Positions 14,879-23,464 of a stretch of 34,954 nucleotides of DNA are shown here, one piece after another (within the stretch, counting starts at the first letter, position 1; each line of letters starts with the position of its first letter). The position numbers and the translations under genes were made by a program. The notes below the pieces were generated by a model that saw only the letters and a list, made by a program, of their open reading frames with translations, made no database searches and was not told the origin of the DNA. This stretch comes from an uncultured Micromonospora sp. GTDB lineage: Bacteria > Actinomycetota > Actinomycetes > Mycobacteriales > Micromonosporaceae. Location: the NCBI GenBank assembly GCA_937951935.1, contig CALGAM010000157.1, forward strand, positions 1 to 34,954, read 5' to 3'.

Positions 14879-16497
14879 AGCGTCGAAAGCTCGACATGGC
14901 GGCACTGCCGGGCAGGGCGGCCCGCGAGGTCGACGACCGGCTCGGCGTGAACACCCCGCTGCGTTCCCTGCTGAACAAGGTCTTCCCCGACCACTGGTCG
15001 TTCCTGCTCGGCGAGATCGCGCTCTTCTCGTTCATCGTTCTGCTGCTGACCGGTGTCTACCTGACGTTCTTCTTCGAACCGTCGCTCACCGAGGTCACCT
15101 ACAACGGCAGCTACGCCCCGCTGCGCGGCGCGCACATGTCGGCGGCGTACGCCTCGACCCTGGACATCTCGTTCGACGTCCGGGGCGGGCTCATCGTGCG
15201 GCAGATGCACCACTGGGCGGCGCTGCTGTTCATGGCGGCGATCGTGGTGCACATGCTGCGGGTCTTCCTCACCGGGGCGTTCCGCAAGCCGCGCGAGCTG
15301 AACTGGATGATCGGCTACCTGCTGTTCTGGGTCGGGTTCCTGGCCGGTTTCACCGGCTACTCGATCCCGGACGACGGTCTCTCCGGCACCGGTCTGCGGA
15401 TCGCCTCGGCGATCATGCTCTCGATCCCGGTGATCGGCTCCTGGATCACCTCGTCGATCTTCGGCGGCGAGTTCCCCGGTGAGATCATCATCAGCCGGTT
15501 CTACATCGCCCACGTGCTGCTGATCCCGGCGCTGCTCGTCGCCCTGATCAGCGCTCACCTCGGTCTGGTCTTCAAGCAGAAGCACACCCAGTGGCCCGGC
15601 CCCGGCCGGACCAACTCGAACGTGGTGGGCGAGCGGATGTTCCCGCGCTACGCGATCAAGCAGGGCGGCTTCTTCATGATCGTCTTTGGCGTGATCGCGC
15701 TGCTCGGTGGGCTGGTGCAGATCAACCCGATCTGGCTCTTCGGTCCGTACGAGGCGGCGGTGGTCTCCGCGGCCAGCCAGCCCGACTGGTACGTCATGTT
15801 CCTGGACGGCTCGACCCGGCTGATGCCGCCGTGGGAGATCAACATCCCGATCGGCGACGGCTACGTCATTCCGCCGCTGTTCTGGCCGACCGTGGTGCTC
15901 CCCGGCATCCTGGTCGTGCTCCCGCTGGCCTACCCGTTCATCGAGGCACGGCTCAACAAGGACCGGCGCATCCACAACCTGCTCCAGCGGCCCCGGGACG
16001 TACCCGGGCGGACCGCGCTGGCCGCGATGGCCGTGACCTTCTGGCTGGTGCTGACCCTCTCGGGCGCGAACGACGTGATCGCGGACAAGTTCTTCATCAG
16101 CCTGAACGCGATGACGTGGGTCGGCCGGATCGGCCTGATCATCCTGCCGCCCCTCGCCTACTACGTCACCTACCGGATCTGCCTGGGTCTGCAGCAGCAC
16201 GACCGGGAGGTGCTGGCACACGGCGTCGAGACGGGCATCATCCGACGCCTGCCGAACGGCAAGTTCGTCGAGGTGCACCAGCCGCTCGGTCCGACCGACG
16301 AGCACGGACACGGCACGCTGGAGTACGTCGGCTGGGCGGTACCGAAGAAGATGAACCGGCTCGGCGCGCTCGGCCCGGCCATCAGGGGCTTCTTCTTCCC
16401 GATCGAGAAGCCGGTCGAGGCCCCCGTCTCGCCCGGCCACCCGCCGGTCGAGCCCCGCTCGGAGCGGCAGGAGGTCGGCAGCGGCGGCAGTCGCTGA
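14875..16497 (+). CDS. qcrB: Cytochrome bcc complex cytochrome b subunit
   Basis: A 540-residue cytochrome b with the actinobacterial C-terminal extension. It oxidises menaquinol and passes electrons through two b haems. Haem-binding histidines occur in RQMHHWAALLF and IVVHMLRVF (helix B) and in FYIAHVLLIPALLVALISAHLGLVF (helix D). The quinol-site PEWY motif appears as PDWY (ASQPDWYVMFLDGSTRL), normal for this lineage. The C-terminal 120 residues carry two more hydrophobic segments and a charged tail. The start is GTG at 14875, overlapping the qcrA stop (GTGA). It is the last gene of the unit, followed by a long hairpin. QcrB is the target of Q203/telacebec-type inhibitors in mycobacteria (established knowledge). 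Confidence 0.97.
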   Translation: MKRRKLDMAALPGRAAREVDDRLGVNTPLRSLLNKVFPDHWSFLLGEIALFSFIVLLLTGVYLTFFFEPSLTEVTYNGSYAPLRGAHMSAAYASTLDISFDVRGGLIVRQMHHWAALLFMAAIVVHMLRVFLTGAFRKPRELNWMIGYLLFWVGFLAGFTGYSIPDDGLSGTGLRIASAIMLSIPVIGSWITSSIFGGEFPGEIIISRFYIAHVLLIPALLVALISAHLGLVFKQKHTQWPGPGRTNSNVVGERMFPRYAIKQGGFFMIVFGVIALLGGLVQINPIWLFGPYEAAVVSAASQPDWYVMFLDGSTRLMPPWEINIPIGDGYVIPPLFWPTVVLPGILVVLPLAYPFIEARLNKDRRIHNLLQRPRDVPGRTALAAMAVTFWLVLTLSGANDVIADKFFISLNAMTWVGRIGLIILPPLAYYVTYRICLGLQQHDREVLAHGVETGIIRRLPNGKFVEVHQPLGPTDEHGHGTLEYVGWAVPKKMNRLGALGPAIRGFFFPIEKPVEAPVSPGHPPVEPRSERQEVGSGGSR

Positions 16498-16520
16498 CCT
16501 CCCGCACACACACACCACGC

Positions 16521-16557
16521 CCGTGGCGCCCGCCGGATCCTCCGGTGGGCGCCACGG
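16521..16557. terminator. Long hairpin ending the ctaE-qcrCAB unit
   Basis: A 17-bp stem (16521-16537 with 16541-16557) with one G:T pair and a 3-base loop. The outer arm is CCGTGGCGCCC. It begins 23 bases after the qcrB stop and 44 bases before the convergent hydrolase stop, so it may serve both. Confidence 0.75.
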
Positions 16558-16600
16558 CGTTTCCGGCCCGCGTACCGCGCCCGGGCGGACCGTCGCCTTC

Positions 16601-17638
16601 TCAGACGACGACACCGGCGACCGGACCCCCGCCATCGGAGGTACGGCCGGGGTCGGCAGCGGCACGTCCACGGGCCGGCGACCGCACGCCCGGTCGCTCC
16701 GGTGGGCCGTCGCCCCGGTGTCCGGCCGCCGGCTGACCGGCGGGCGGCACGGTGGCCGAGGGACGGGCGGGCAGGTGGGCGGCGAACGCGGCGACCCGGG
16801 CGGCGAGCGGGCCGGCGGCCCGCACCCAGGTGAAGTGGTTCATCGGGGCACCGGCCTCGGCCGTGGTGTAGTCGTGGCGCGTGACGGGCGCGGCGGTCAG
16901 CCTGGCGCACAGGTGGTCGAGCGTGGCGGCGGGGGTCAACCGGTCGCCCTCGACACTGACCGCCAGGACCGGGAGGCGTATCTCCCGGAGCGCCGCCTCG
17001 GCGTCGACCCCGTCGAGGTGTGGGAACCGGCCGGTGCGGACGGTGTGGGCCCAGTCACGGATCACCCCCCGGGCCTGCCGCCCACCGAAGCCCCAGCCGG
17101 GCCACCAGCCGAGCAGGCGTGCCGTGCCGTGGATCAGTTGGCTTCCCGCGAGCACCAGGTGTCCGCGGCGGCCCGGGTAGAGCCGCCAGTACGGCGTCCC
17201 GACCGCCACCAGGACCAGTCCGTCGACCTGTGCGCCGCCGGTGAGTGCGACGTGCAACAGTGTGGCGTGCCCGCCGAGCGAGTGGCCGAGCAGAAGCCGG
17301 GTACGGCCGTCCAGCCGCTCCTTCAGCACCTCCAGCACCGCGCCGACGTCGTCGACCAGTTCGGCGTAGCCGTACCGGGACGCGCGACCCGGCGGCGGCG
17401 TGCTCGCCCCGGTACCGCGGAGGTCCGCGACGACCACGGCCATCCCGGCGGCGCGCAGGGCGGCGACGAACGGCGTGTAGTAGCGGGCCGGTACGCCCAT
17501 CGCGGGCCAGAGCAGTACCACCGGGGAGTCCGGCCGGTCGTCGGAACCCGGGTGGATCCTCAGCGCGAGACGCTCGCCGGCACGGTCGACGAAGACGGGC
17601 TCGTGGTCAGGCTGGTCGTTCTGGGACCGTGAGGTCAT
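16601..17638 (-). CDS. Alpha/beta hydrolase
   Basis: A 345-residue predicted serine hydrolase. Visible are the oxyanion-side strand VVLLWPAMGVPARYY, the nucleophile elbow GHSLGG with Ser120, a probable acid in SVEGDRLTP near residue 228 and the catalytic His in APMNHFTWV near residue 260. The pattern resembles lipases and YheT-like hydrolases, but the substrate is unknown. The C-terminal 60 residues are Pro/Gly/Arg-rich and probably disordered. The start is ATG at 17638, with TACGAT 6 nt upstream (leaderless); a TTG at 17659 has no ribosome-binding site. A palindrome (17663-17678) lies at the -35 position. It converges on qcrB and lies downstream of the Lrp-domain gene. Confidence 0.85.
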   Translation of the reverse strand: MTSRSQNDQPDHEPVFVDRAGERLALRIHPGSDDRPDSPVVLLWPAMGVPARYYTPFVAALRAAGMAVVVADLRGTGASTPPPGRASRYGYAELVDDVGAVLEVLKERLDGRTRLLLGHSLGGHATLLHVALTGGAQVDGLVLVAVGTPYWRLYPGRRGHLVLAGSQLIHGTARLLGWWPGWGFGGRQARGVIRDWAHTVRTGRFPHLDGVDAEAALREIRLPVLAVSVEGDRLTPAATLDHLCARLTAAPVTRHDYTTAEAGAPMNHFTWVRAAGPLAARVAAFAAHLPARPSATVPPAGQPAAGHRGDGPPERPGVRSPARGRAAADPGRTSDGGGPVAGVVV

Positions 17639-17644
17639 TCCGGG

Positions 17645-17678
17645 ATCGTACCCAGGCAAGTTACCGCTGAGTAGCGGT
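17645..17678 (-). promoter_or_regulatory. Hydrolase promoter with overlapping palindrome
   Basis: On the minus strand TACGAT (17645-17650) ends 6 nt before the ATG. The perfect inverted repeat ACCGCT-N4-AGCGGT (17663-17678) covers the -35 position, as expected for a repressor operator. No regulator is assigned. Confidence 0.4.
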
Positions 17679-17750
17679 GGTTGCCCTCCGGGCGCCGACG
17701 CCCCCGGAGTGTCGGGGCCGGCGAGCGGCCCCCGGCCGGGGCCGGCCCGG

Positions 17751-18038
17751 TCAGTCGGCGTCGGCGAGACCGATGGCGAAGGCCTCCTCCAGGTCGTGCT
17801 GGGAGTAGGCCCGGAACGCGATGTGGGACTCGGTCTTGACCACTCCGGGAACCTTCGAGATGCGTCCGGCGATGACCTCGGCGACCTGGTCGAACTCCCG
17901 CACCCGGACGATCGCGATCAGGTCGACGTGGCCGGTGACCGAATAGACCTCGCTCACCCCGGGCAGGGCGGCCAACGACTCGGCCACCTCGGGGATCGAG
18001 TCCGTGGCGCAGTCGATCAGGACGATCGCGGTGATCAC
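17751..18038 (-). CDS. Stand-alone Lrp/AsnC ligand-binding (RAM) domain protein
   Basis: A 95-residue protein consisting only of the Lrp/AsnC effector-binding domain (alpha/beta sandwich, ACT-like), without the helix-turn-helix. Pattern matches are ITAIVLIDCATDSIPEVAESLAALPGVSEVYSVTGHVDLIAIVRV and a C-terminal SHIAFRAYSQHDLEEAF. Such stand-alone domains form dimers or decamers and may bind amino acids; their targets are mostly unknown. The start is GTG at 18038, with AGAGGAG 8 nt upstream. It is on the minus strand between the nucleotidyltransferase (112 bases upstream) and the hydrolase (112 bases downstream). From memory, a similar gene lies close to the qcr genes in Streptomyces too. Confidence 0.9.
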   Translation of the reverse strand: MITAIVLIDCATDSIPEVAESLAALPGVSEVYSVTGHVDLIAIVRVREFDQVAEVIAGRISKVPGVVKTESHIAFRAYSQHDLEEAFAIGLADAD

Positions 18039-18149
18039 CTGTGCGGCTCCTCTCGTCGGCGTGCCGCTCGTGCCGACGCCGTACCGGGTGCGGGATCGCC
18101 CCTCCGGCCTCGGATCGCGGCTGCCCGCCCATGCTAAGGGTTGCCCGGG

Positions 18150-19052
18150 TCAGGGCTGGGCGGAAGGTGCGCCCGGGGCCGGCCGGGCCGGCACCGTCAG
18201 GCTGCGGCCGACCCGTACCGCGTCGACGAGGTGCTCACCGGCGTGGACCACGCCGCCCGGCCAGACCACCGCACGTTCGACCGTCCCGTGAACGGTCGCG
18301 CCCGCCCCGACCACCGCACGCCGGTGCTCGCCGGTGACCGTCGCGGTGGGGTCGACGAGGCTGCCGTCGCCGGCCGCGTGCAGGTTGGCCGCCAGGTAGT
18401 CCGCCGGGGTGCCGGTGTCGCGATACGTTCCGGTGAACTCGACGATCTCCAGCTCGCCGGCCGCCTCGGCGGGCCGCCAGACCGTCCGGACCAGCTCCGA
18501 GGGCATCTCCGGCAGGTCGCGGACCCGGGACCAGGGCAGCAGGGAGAAACCGGCGAACCGGTGCCGGCCGAAGTCGCCGGGCCGGGCCGGGCCGGTGACC
18601 GGCCGGGCGAGCATGCGTACGGTGCGGCCGTCCCAGCCGGCCAGCAGGGCGGCGATGTCCGGGCCGGCCGGGACCCCCGGCGCCGCCAGGTACGCGTCGG
18701 CGTTGCCGACCAGGACGCCCCGGCCGGCGATCCAGTCCCGCAGCCGGGCGATCCCGCCGGAGGTGCCGAGCGGCTCGCCCGGCTCCACCGAGAGCCACGC
18801 CCGGTCGCCGACGTGCCGGACCACCTGGTCGCCCAGGTAGCAGGCGTTGACCGCGACGGTGGTCGGATCACCGAAGCCGAGCGCCGCCACCCGGTGCAGG
18901 GCCCGGTCCAGCAGCGGGACGTTCCCGACCGGGCAGAGTGCCTTCGGTCGGTGCTCGGTGAGCGGACGCAGCCGGCGTCCCACCCCGGCGGCGAGGATGA
19001 CGGCGCAGATCCCGTCGGGCGGGTTCGGCCCCGGGCTGGCTGAAACGTTCAT
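18150..19052 (-). CDS. Sugar-nucleotide-type nucleotidyltransferase
   Basis: A 300-residue protein with an NTP_transferase domain, as in glucose-1-phosphate or mannose-1-phosphate nucleotidyltransferases. The signature AVILAAGVGRRLRPLT with RPKAL (residues 17-38) binds the NTP. PLGTSGGIARL and VGNADAYL (metal-site Asp) follow. The C-terminal 60 residues contain hexapeptide-like turns (DPTATVTGEHRRAVVGAGATVHGTVERAVVWPG) that suggest a short left-handed helix. The sugar and nucleotide specificity cannot be read from sequence. The ATG at 19052 overlaps the stop of the upstream NUDIX gene (ATGA), so the two are translationally coupled and probably act in one process. Confidence 0.87.
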   Translation of the reverse strand: MNVSASPGPNPPDGICAVILAAGVGRRLRPLTEHRPKALCPVGNVPLLDRALHRVAALGFGDPTTVAVNACYLGDQVVRHVGDRAWLSVEPGEPLGTSGGIARLRDWIAGRGVLVGNADAYLAAPGVPAGPDIAALLAGWDGRTVRMLARPVTGPARPGDFGRHRFAGFSLLPWSRVRDLPEMPSELVRTVWRPAEAAGELEIVEFTGTYRDTGTPADYLAANLHAAGDGSLVDPTATVTGEHRRAVVGAGATVHGTVERAVVWPGGVVHAGEHLVDAVRVGRSLTVPARPAPGAPSAQP

Positions 19053-19591
19053 GTCGGCGGACGGAGGTCGGTCGGGTTGGAACCGGCGGCGGCCAGGGGG
19101 CCGATTCCGTAGTGGGCGAGGAGTCGGGCGGTCGCCCCGGTGAGCCGGGGCAGTTCGTCGAGGCGGTGCCAGGCGGCCTCGTAGACCTCGGCGCCGTCGA
19201 CCGCCAGCTTCGTGGTCGAGGCCGGCACCCGGACCTCGAAGACCATGTCGACCCAGCCCTTGAGGTGGACCACCGCGTTCGGCACCGCGGGTTGGAACCG
19301 CTCCAGCGGAAGCGCGATCCCGGTCTCCTCCCGCAGCTCGCGGGCTGCGCCGGCCACCGGCGCCTCCCGCCGCTGCAGCAGACCGGCCGGCAGCGTCCAC
19401 CCCCGGCCGGGCGGCTGCCGCAGCAGCAGGATCCGTCCGGGTTCCGCGGCCTCCGAGTCGCGGACCAGGGTGACCGCCCCGACGATGTACTTCGGGACGG
19501 CGAGCCGGACCAGCCGACGACGCACCCCGAGGGGCAGACGGTAGAAGAGCTTGTAGCCGAGGGCACGCGTCGGCGAGCGGCGGGTGATCAC
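19049..19591 (-). CDS. NUDIX hydrolase
   Basis: A 180-residue NUDIX-fold pyrophosphohydrolase. The 23-residue NUDIX box is complete (G-x5-E-x7-R-E-L-x-E-E-x-G-I), starting at GLLQRREAP near residue 69 and ending at LREETGI. It is preceded by a basic segment of about 30 residues (YRLPLGVRRRLVRLAVP) and the strand YIVGAVTLVRD. The substrate is unknown; nucleoside diphosphates linked to another moiety are the family rule. The start is GTG at 19591, with no ribosome-binding site but TAGCCT 6 nt upstream, indicating a leaderless mRNA. Its stop overlaps the nucleotidyltransferase start. The RSH gene ends 55 bases upstream on the same strand. Confidence 0.9.
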   Translation of the reverse strand: MITRRSPTRALGYKLFYRLPLGVRRRLVRLAVPKYIVGAVTLVRDSEAAEPGRILLLRQPPGRGWTLPAGLLQRREAPVAGAARELREETGIALPLERFQPAVPNAVVHLKGWVDMVFEVRVPASTTKLAVDGAEVYEAAWHRLDELPRLTGATARLLAHYGIGPLAAAGSNPTDLRPPT

Positions 19592-19597
19592 GAGACC

Positions 19598-19603
19598 AGG
19601 CTA
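19598..19603 (-). promoter_or_regulatory. -10 element for leaderless NUDIX-nucleotidyltransferase unit
   Basis: TAGCCT on the minus strand ends 6 nt before the GTG start, inside the 55-base gap after the RSH gene. There is no Shine-Dalgarno. Confidence 0.45.
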
Positions 19604-19646
19604 GACGTCCCACGGGCACGGCGGGTGACCCGGGGCACGGTGGGCC

Positions 19647-21428
19647 TCACTCCTGATGGTCGACCATGGCGATGAGCTGCTCGACCACGGTGTCCGGGTC
19701 GACCGTCCGGTCGACCACGGCGACCAGCAGGGTCTCCAGGTCGGGGTAGCCCTGCTGCTCGGCGAGGCGTCGCAGCGGCAGGTCGTTGGCCAGTCCACGG
19801 TCGTGTTTGCGGAGGCAGAGCCCGATGGTGGCCCGGCCGAGCCGGATCTTGTCGGCGATCGAGATCCCCGGTTCCTGGTGTTCGGCGAACCAGCGGTTGA
19901 TCTGCATCTGGGCGTGCGGGGACTTGACGAAGTCGAGCCACTCCCGGCGCGGTCCGGGTTGGGCCACCGTGAGGTCCAGTTCGCCCTCGGGCGGGGTCTC
20001 GGTGAAGATCTCGACCACGTCGCCCTCCTCAAGCTCGGAGGACAGCGGTGCCAACCGGCCGTTGATCCGGGCCGCGAGGCAGTGGTCCCCGCGCTCCGGT
20101 CCGAGCTCGTACGCCAGGTCCACCGGGGTGGAGCCGGCGGGCAGCACGATCTGCCGGCCCTCGGCGAAGACCTGGATCTGGGCCTCGGCGAGATCGCAGC
20201 GCAGCGACTGGAGGAACTGCGCCGGGTCAGCCGTCTCCCGCTGCCAGTTGAGCACCCGCTGGAGCCAGCCGAGCTGTTCGGCGCTGGTCGCGGCGTTGAC
20301 GCCGGGGCGGGGGTAGCGGAAGTCGGCGGCGATGCCGTACTCCGCGGAACGGTCCATCGCCTTCGTCCGGATCAGCACCTCGACGGTGCGCTCACCCGGG
20401 CCGATGACGGTGGTGTGCAGGGAGCGGTAGAGGTTGTTCTTCGGGGCGGCGATGTAGTCCTTGAACCGCCCGGCGACCGGCCGCCACAGCCCGTGGATCG
20501 CGCCGAGCGCGGTGTAGCAGTCGGTGTCCGGACCGTCCACCACGACCACGATGCGCGGGGGGTCGAACGGGACGGTCTGCTCCCGGGCGACGCTCTCCTT
20601 CCAGATCGAGTAGTAGTGCCGGGGACGGGGCTTCACCGTGGCGTCGATCTTGTCCCGTCGCAGCACCACCCGGGCCTGGTTGACCACGTCCTGCAGGTAG
20701 GAGGCCCAGTCCGGCCGGTTCTTGACGTGCCGGTCGATCCGGTCGTACCACTCGGGTTCGAGGTGGCGCAGCACCTCGTCGTCCAGCTCACGCTTGAGCG
20801 CCTGGATACCGAGGCGGTCGCACAGCGGCACCAGCACCTCCTGGGTGGCCCGGGCGATCCGGGCCCGGGAGGCGGGGGAGCGGGCGTCCAGGGTGCGCAT
20901 GTTGTGCAGCCGGTCGGCGAGCTTGATGATCAGGACCCGGACGTCCTTGCCGGCCGCGATGATCATCTTGCGGATGGTCTCGGCCTCGGCGGCCTTGCCG
21001 TAGAACGCCTTGTCGAACTTGGTGACCCCGTCGACCAGGTGGGCGACCTCGGATCCGAAGTCGTCGGTCAGCGCCTGCAACGTGTAGCGGGTGTCCTCCA
21101 CGGTGTCGTGCAGCAGCGCGGCGACCAGGGTGACCGTGTCCATGCCGAGGTCGGCGCAGATCTGTGCCACCGCCAGTGGATGGGTGATGTACGGCTCTCC
21201 GCTCTTGCGGAACTGGCCCCGGTGCAGGCTCTCGGCGATGACGTAGCTGCGGCGGAGCATCCCGATGTCGGCACCCGGGTGGATGCTGCGGTGGACCCGG
21301 GCCAGCCTGGCGACCGGATCGTCCTCAGCGGACGGCCAGGACAGGAGGGCACGCAGTCGTCTGCTCAGCGTGGTCTCGGTCGCCCGGACGCCCCCGAGGG
21401 CGGCACCGTGGCTGGCGTCGAGGTCCAC
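19647..21428 (-). CDS. RelA/SpoT homologue (RSH), short form with divergent synthetase site
   Basis: A 593-residue (p)ppGpp-metabolising enzyme. The HD hydrolase domain (about residues 45-200) is intact: YITHP, LLHDTVEDT (His107-Asp108, Glu111-Asp112) and KLADRLHNMRTL. The synthetase domain (about 250-375) keeps HYYSIWKE, GRFKDYIAAPKNNLYRSLHTTV, Glu350 (VEVLIRT) and EYGIAA. The usual D-L-x-G-x-R strand, however, reads FDPPRIVVVV: the Asp (289) is kept but the following Gly and Arg are lost. A TGS domain follows (about 418-475). The protein lacks the zinc-finger and ACT domains of full-length Rel (roughly 750-850 residues). It therefore looks like a second, RshA-type enzyme, probably mainly a hydrolase. 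The start is GTG at 21428 (AGGAGG 9 nt upstream); GTG at 21446 lies before that site. Confidence 0.88.
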   Translation of the reverse strand: MDLDASHGAALGGVRATETTLSRRLRALLSWPSAEDDPVARLARVHRSIHPGADIGMLRRSYVIAESLHRGQFRKSGEPYITHPLAVAQICADLGMDTVTLVAALLHDTVEDTRYTLQALTDDFGSEVAHLVDGVTKFDKAFYGKAAEAETIRKMIIAAGKDVRVLIIKLADRLHNMRTLDARSPASRARIARATQEVLVPLCDRLGIQALKRELDDEVLRHLEPEWYDRIDRHVKNRPDWASYLQDVVNQARVVLRRDKIDATVKPRPRHYYSIWKESVAREQTVPFDPPRIVVVVDGPDTDCYTALGAIHGLWRPVAGRFKDYIAAPKNNLYRSLHTTVIGPGERTVEVLIRTKAMDRSAEYGIAADFRYPRPGVNAATSAEQLGWLQRVLNWQRETADPAQFLQSLRCDLAEAQIQVFAEGRQIVLPAGSTPVDLAYELGPERGDHCLAARINGRLAPLSSELEEGDVVEIFTETPPEGELDLTVAQPGPRREWLDFVKSPHAQMQINRWFAEHQEPGISIADKIRLGRATIGLCLRKHDRGLANDLPLRRLAEQQGYPDLETLLVAVVDRTVDPDTVVEQLIAMVDHQE

Positions 21429-21542
21429 GCGGAGCCACCTCCTCACTCACCACCCGCGTCTCGATGATCGCTCCTCGTGACCGTCCGTGGATGCGGACAC
21501 GGAAGCAAACCCCGAAATCGGGCAGGACTGAACTTCTCTAAC

Positions 21543-21548
21543 AGACTA
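21543..21548 (-). promoter_or_regulatory. Possible -10 element for the RSH gene
   Basis: TAGTCT on the minus strand lies in the 152-base gap after the nuclease gene, giving a leader of about 110 nt. No good -35 is seen. The same gap holds a small hairpin CCCGA-TT-TCGGG (near 21515) followed by GTTT, possibly the nuclease terminator. Confidence 0.25.
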
Positions 21549-21580
21549 AGCGAGTGGCGGTCGTCCGATCGGTCACTTGC

Positions 21581-23398
21581 CTATGTGCGTTCGGTTGGTA
21601 GTTGGGCCGCCGTCTCGGCACGGGCGATCAGGTCACGGAAACGCCCCGCGCCCCGGGCCGGGCAGGCCCAGCCGTCGGAGACCTCCACCAGCCGCGTCTC
21701 GGGTCGTTCCAACCAGGACAGGATCCGCTCGGACTCCTCGGCCGAGGCGCAGGGCACCGGCCCGTGGCCCGGCAGCACCGTCTCGGCGGTCGCCCGGACC
21801 AGTTCGAGGACCGGCCGCGGCGGCACACCCGGAGCGGCGGTGGCGGCACCGGCGAGCCGTCCGTACCGCACCACGGCGATCTCCCAGCCCCCCTCGGGGG
21901 TCCGCCGCGCGGCGGCCAGCTCGGCGATCCGGGTCAGCCCGACCAGCCGCTGCATCCGTGCCGCGGCCCGTAGCACCGCCACCAACCGGCCCCGGACCAC
22001 CGCCGCCTCCTCGTACCGCTGGGCCGCGGCGAGAGTCTCGATCCGGGCCAGCAGGGCGTCGACCAGATGGTGCGGATCGTCCATCATGGCGCTGCGGACC
22101 GGCGCGACCACCCGCCGTTCGTACTCGGACACGGAGATCCGGTGCTCGCACGGTGCCGGGCAGCGGCCCAGCTCGGCCAGGGCACAGGCCGCAACGGTGC
22201 CGCGGAGCGAGAGCCGGTGCGTACACTGGCGCAGCCCCACCGCGTCGTACACGGCCGCGGCGGCGAGTTCCGCCGCCCGCCGGGAGTGAAACGGTCCCAG
22301 GTAGACCTCGTCGTCCGGCGTGAGAGCACGGACCACCGACAACCGCGGGTACGGCTCCGCCGTCAGCTTCAGCCACAGCACGCGCTCGGGGAACCGGGAC
22401 CGCCGGTTGTACGGCGGGTTGTGCGCCGCGATCAGCCGCAGCTCCCGGACCTCGGCCTCCAGGGCGTGCGCGCACTCGATCGCCTCCACCCGTACCGCCG
22501 CCGCCAGCATCTCCGAGATCCGGGCGCGTTTCTCCGCGGCGGTGAAGTAGCTGCGCACCCGGGTGGCGATGTCGCCCGACGTGCCCACGTACAGCGGCCG
22601 GTCGTCGGCGGCCCGGAAGATGTAGACGCCCGGGACCCGGGGAAGCCCGTCGGCGAGGTGCCGTTTGCGTCGCTGGACCGGGGTGACCGCCCTGGCGAAC
22701 TCGATCGCCTCGCCCAGGGTCTCCACCCGGTACCCGCCGAGACGGGCGATCAGCCCGTGCAGCACGTCCACCGTCGCCCTGGCGTCGTCCAGCGCCCGGT
22801 GCGTCGGCTGGTGCCGGGCGCGGAAGTACGCGGCGAGGGTGCCGAGCCTGCGGTTGGGCACCTCGTCGCGGGTGAGCACCCGGCGGGCCAGCGCGGCGGT
22901 GTCCAGTACCCGCGGACTGGGCCAGGCGTATCCGTGCCGGGCACAGGCGGCCCTGAGGAACCCCACGTCGTACGGTGCGTTGTGCGCGACGAGGACGGCG
23001 CCGCGCAGGAACTCCAGAAGGCTGGGGAGCACCTGCTCGATCGACGGCGCGGGCGCGACCATCGCCTGGGTGATCCCGGTCAGCACGGTGATGTACGGCG
23101 GGATCGGCTCACCCGGGTTGACCAGGGTCGCCAGCACGCCGAGTTCCTCGCCACCGCGTACCTTGACCGCGCCGATCTCGGTGATGCCGCCGCCGTCCGG
23201 GGCGCGCCCGGTGGTCTCCAGGTCCAACACCACGAACGTGGTGTCGCGCAGGGGCAGCTCGTCCCCGGGACGGTCGCCCGCCGACGACCCGTCGCCCGCC
23301 AGGCCGACCAGGGTGTCCTGCACGTATCGCGGCTGCACCACGCCGGGCACGGTAGGCGTCCCATACGACACTCCGCTCACCCGGGTCCCGTCAGTCAC
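21581..23398 (-). CDS. DEDD-family 3'-5' exonuclease fused to a UvrC-like GIY-YIG nuclease
   Basis: About 605 residues in three parts. Residues 50-215 are a DnaQ/epsilon-type exonuclease: FVVLDLETTG (Asp59, Glu61), AHNAPYDVGFL, then HRALDDARAT (DEDDh His and Asp). Residues 240-325 are a GIY-YIG nuclease: GVYIFRAADDRPLYVGTSGDIATRVRSYF. After a region like UvrC (YLGPFHSRRAAELAAAAVYDAVGLRQC) comes a UVR-like helical motif (ARIETLAAAQRYEEAAVVRGRL). The same fusion is known in actinobacteria (M. tuberculosis Rv2191, from memory); a DNA-repair role is expected but little tested. The start is uncertain: GTG at 23398, 23380 or 23371, none with a good ribosome-binding site. It is divergent from the NYN gene by about 66 bases. 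Confidence 0.85.
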   Translation of the reverse strand: MTDGTRVSGVSYGTPTVPGVVQPRYVQDTLVGLAGDGSSAGDRPGDELPLRDTTFVVLDLETTGRAPDGGGITEIGAVKVRGGEELGVLATLVNPGEPIPPYITVLTGITQAMVAPAPSIEQVLPSLLEFLRGAVLVAHNAPYDVGFLRAACARHGYAWPSPRVLDTAALARRVLTRDEVPNRRLGTLAAYFRARHQPTHRALDDARATVDVLHGLIARLGGYRVETLGEAIEFARAVTPVQRRKRHLADGLPRVPGVYIFRAADDRPLYVGTSGDIATRVRSYFTAAEKRARISEMLAAAVRVEAIECAHALEAEVRELRLIAAHNPPYNRRSRFPERVLWLKLTAEPYPRLSVVRALTPDDEVYLGPFHSRRAAELAAAAVYDAVGLRQCTHRLSLRGTVAACALAELGRCPAPCEHRISVSEYERRVVAPVRSAMMDDPHHLVDALLARIETLAAAQRYEEAAVVRGRLVAVLRAAARMQRLVGLTRIAELAAARRTPEGGWEIAVVRYGRLAGAATAAPGVPPRPVLELVRATAETVLPGHGPVPCASAEESERILSWLERPETRLVEVSDGWACPARGAGRFRDLIARAETAAQLPTERT

Positions 23399-23464
23399 GG
23401 CACGACCGGCGATGTCGTGCGAGGCAGGAGGCGCCGGGCGCGGGTTCGGTGGGAGACTGACCGT

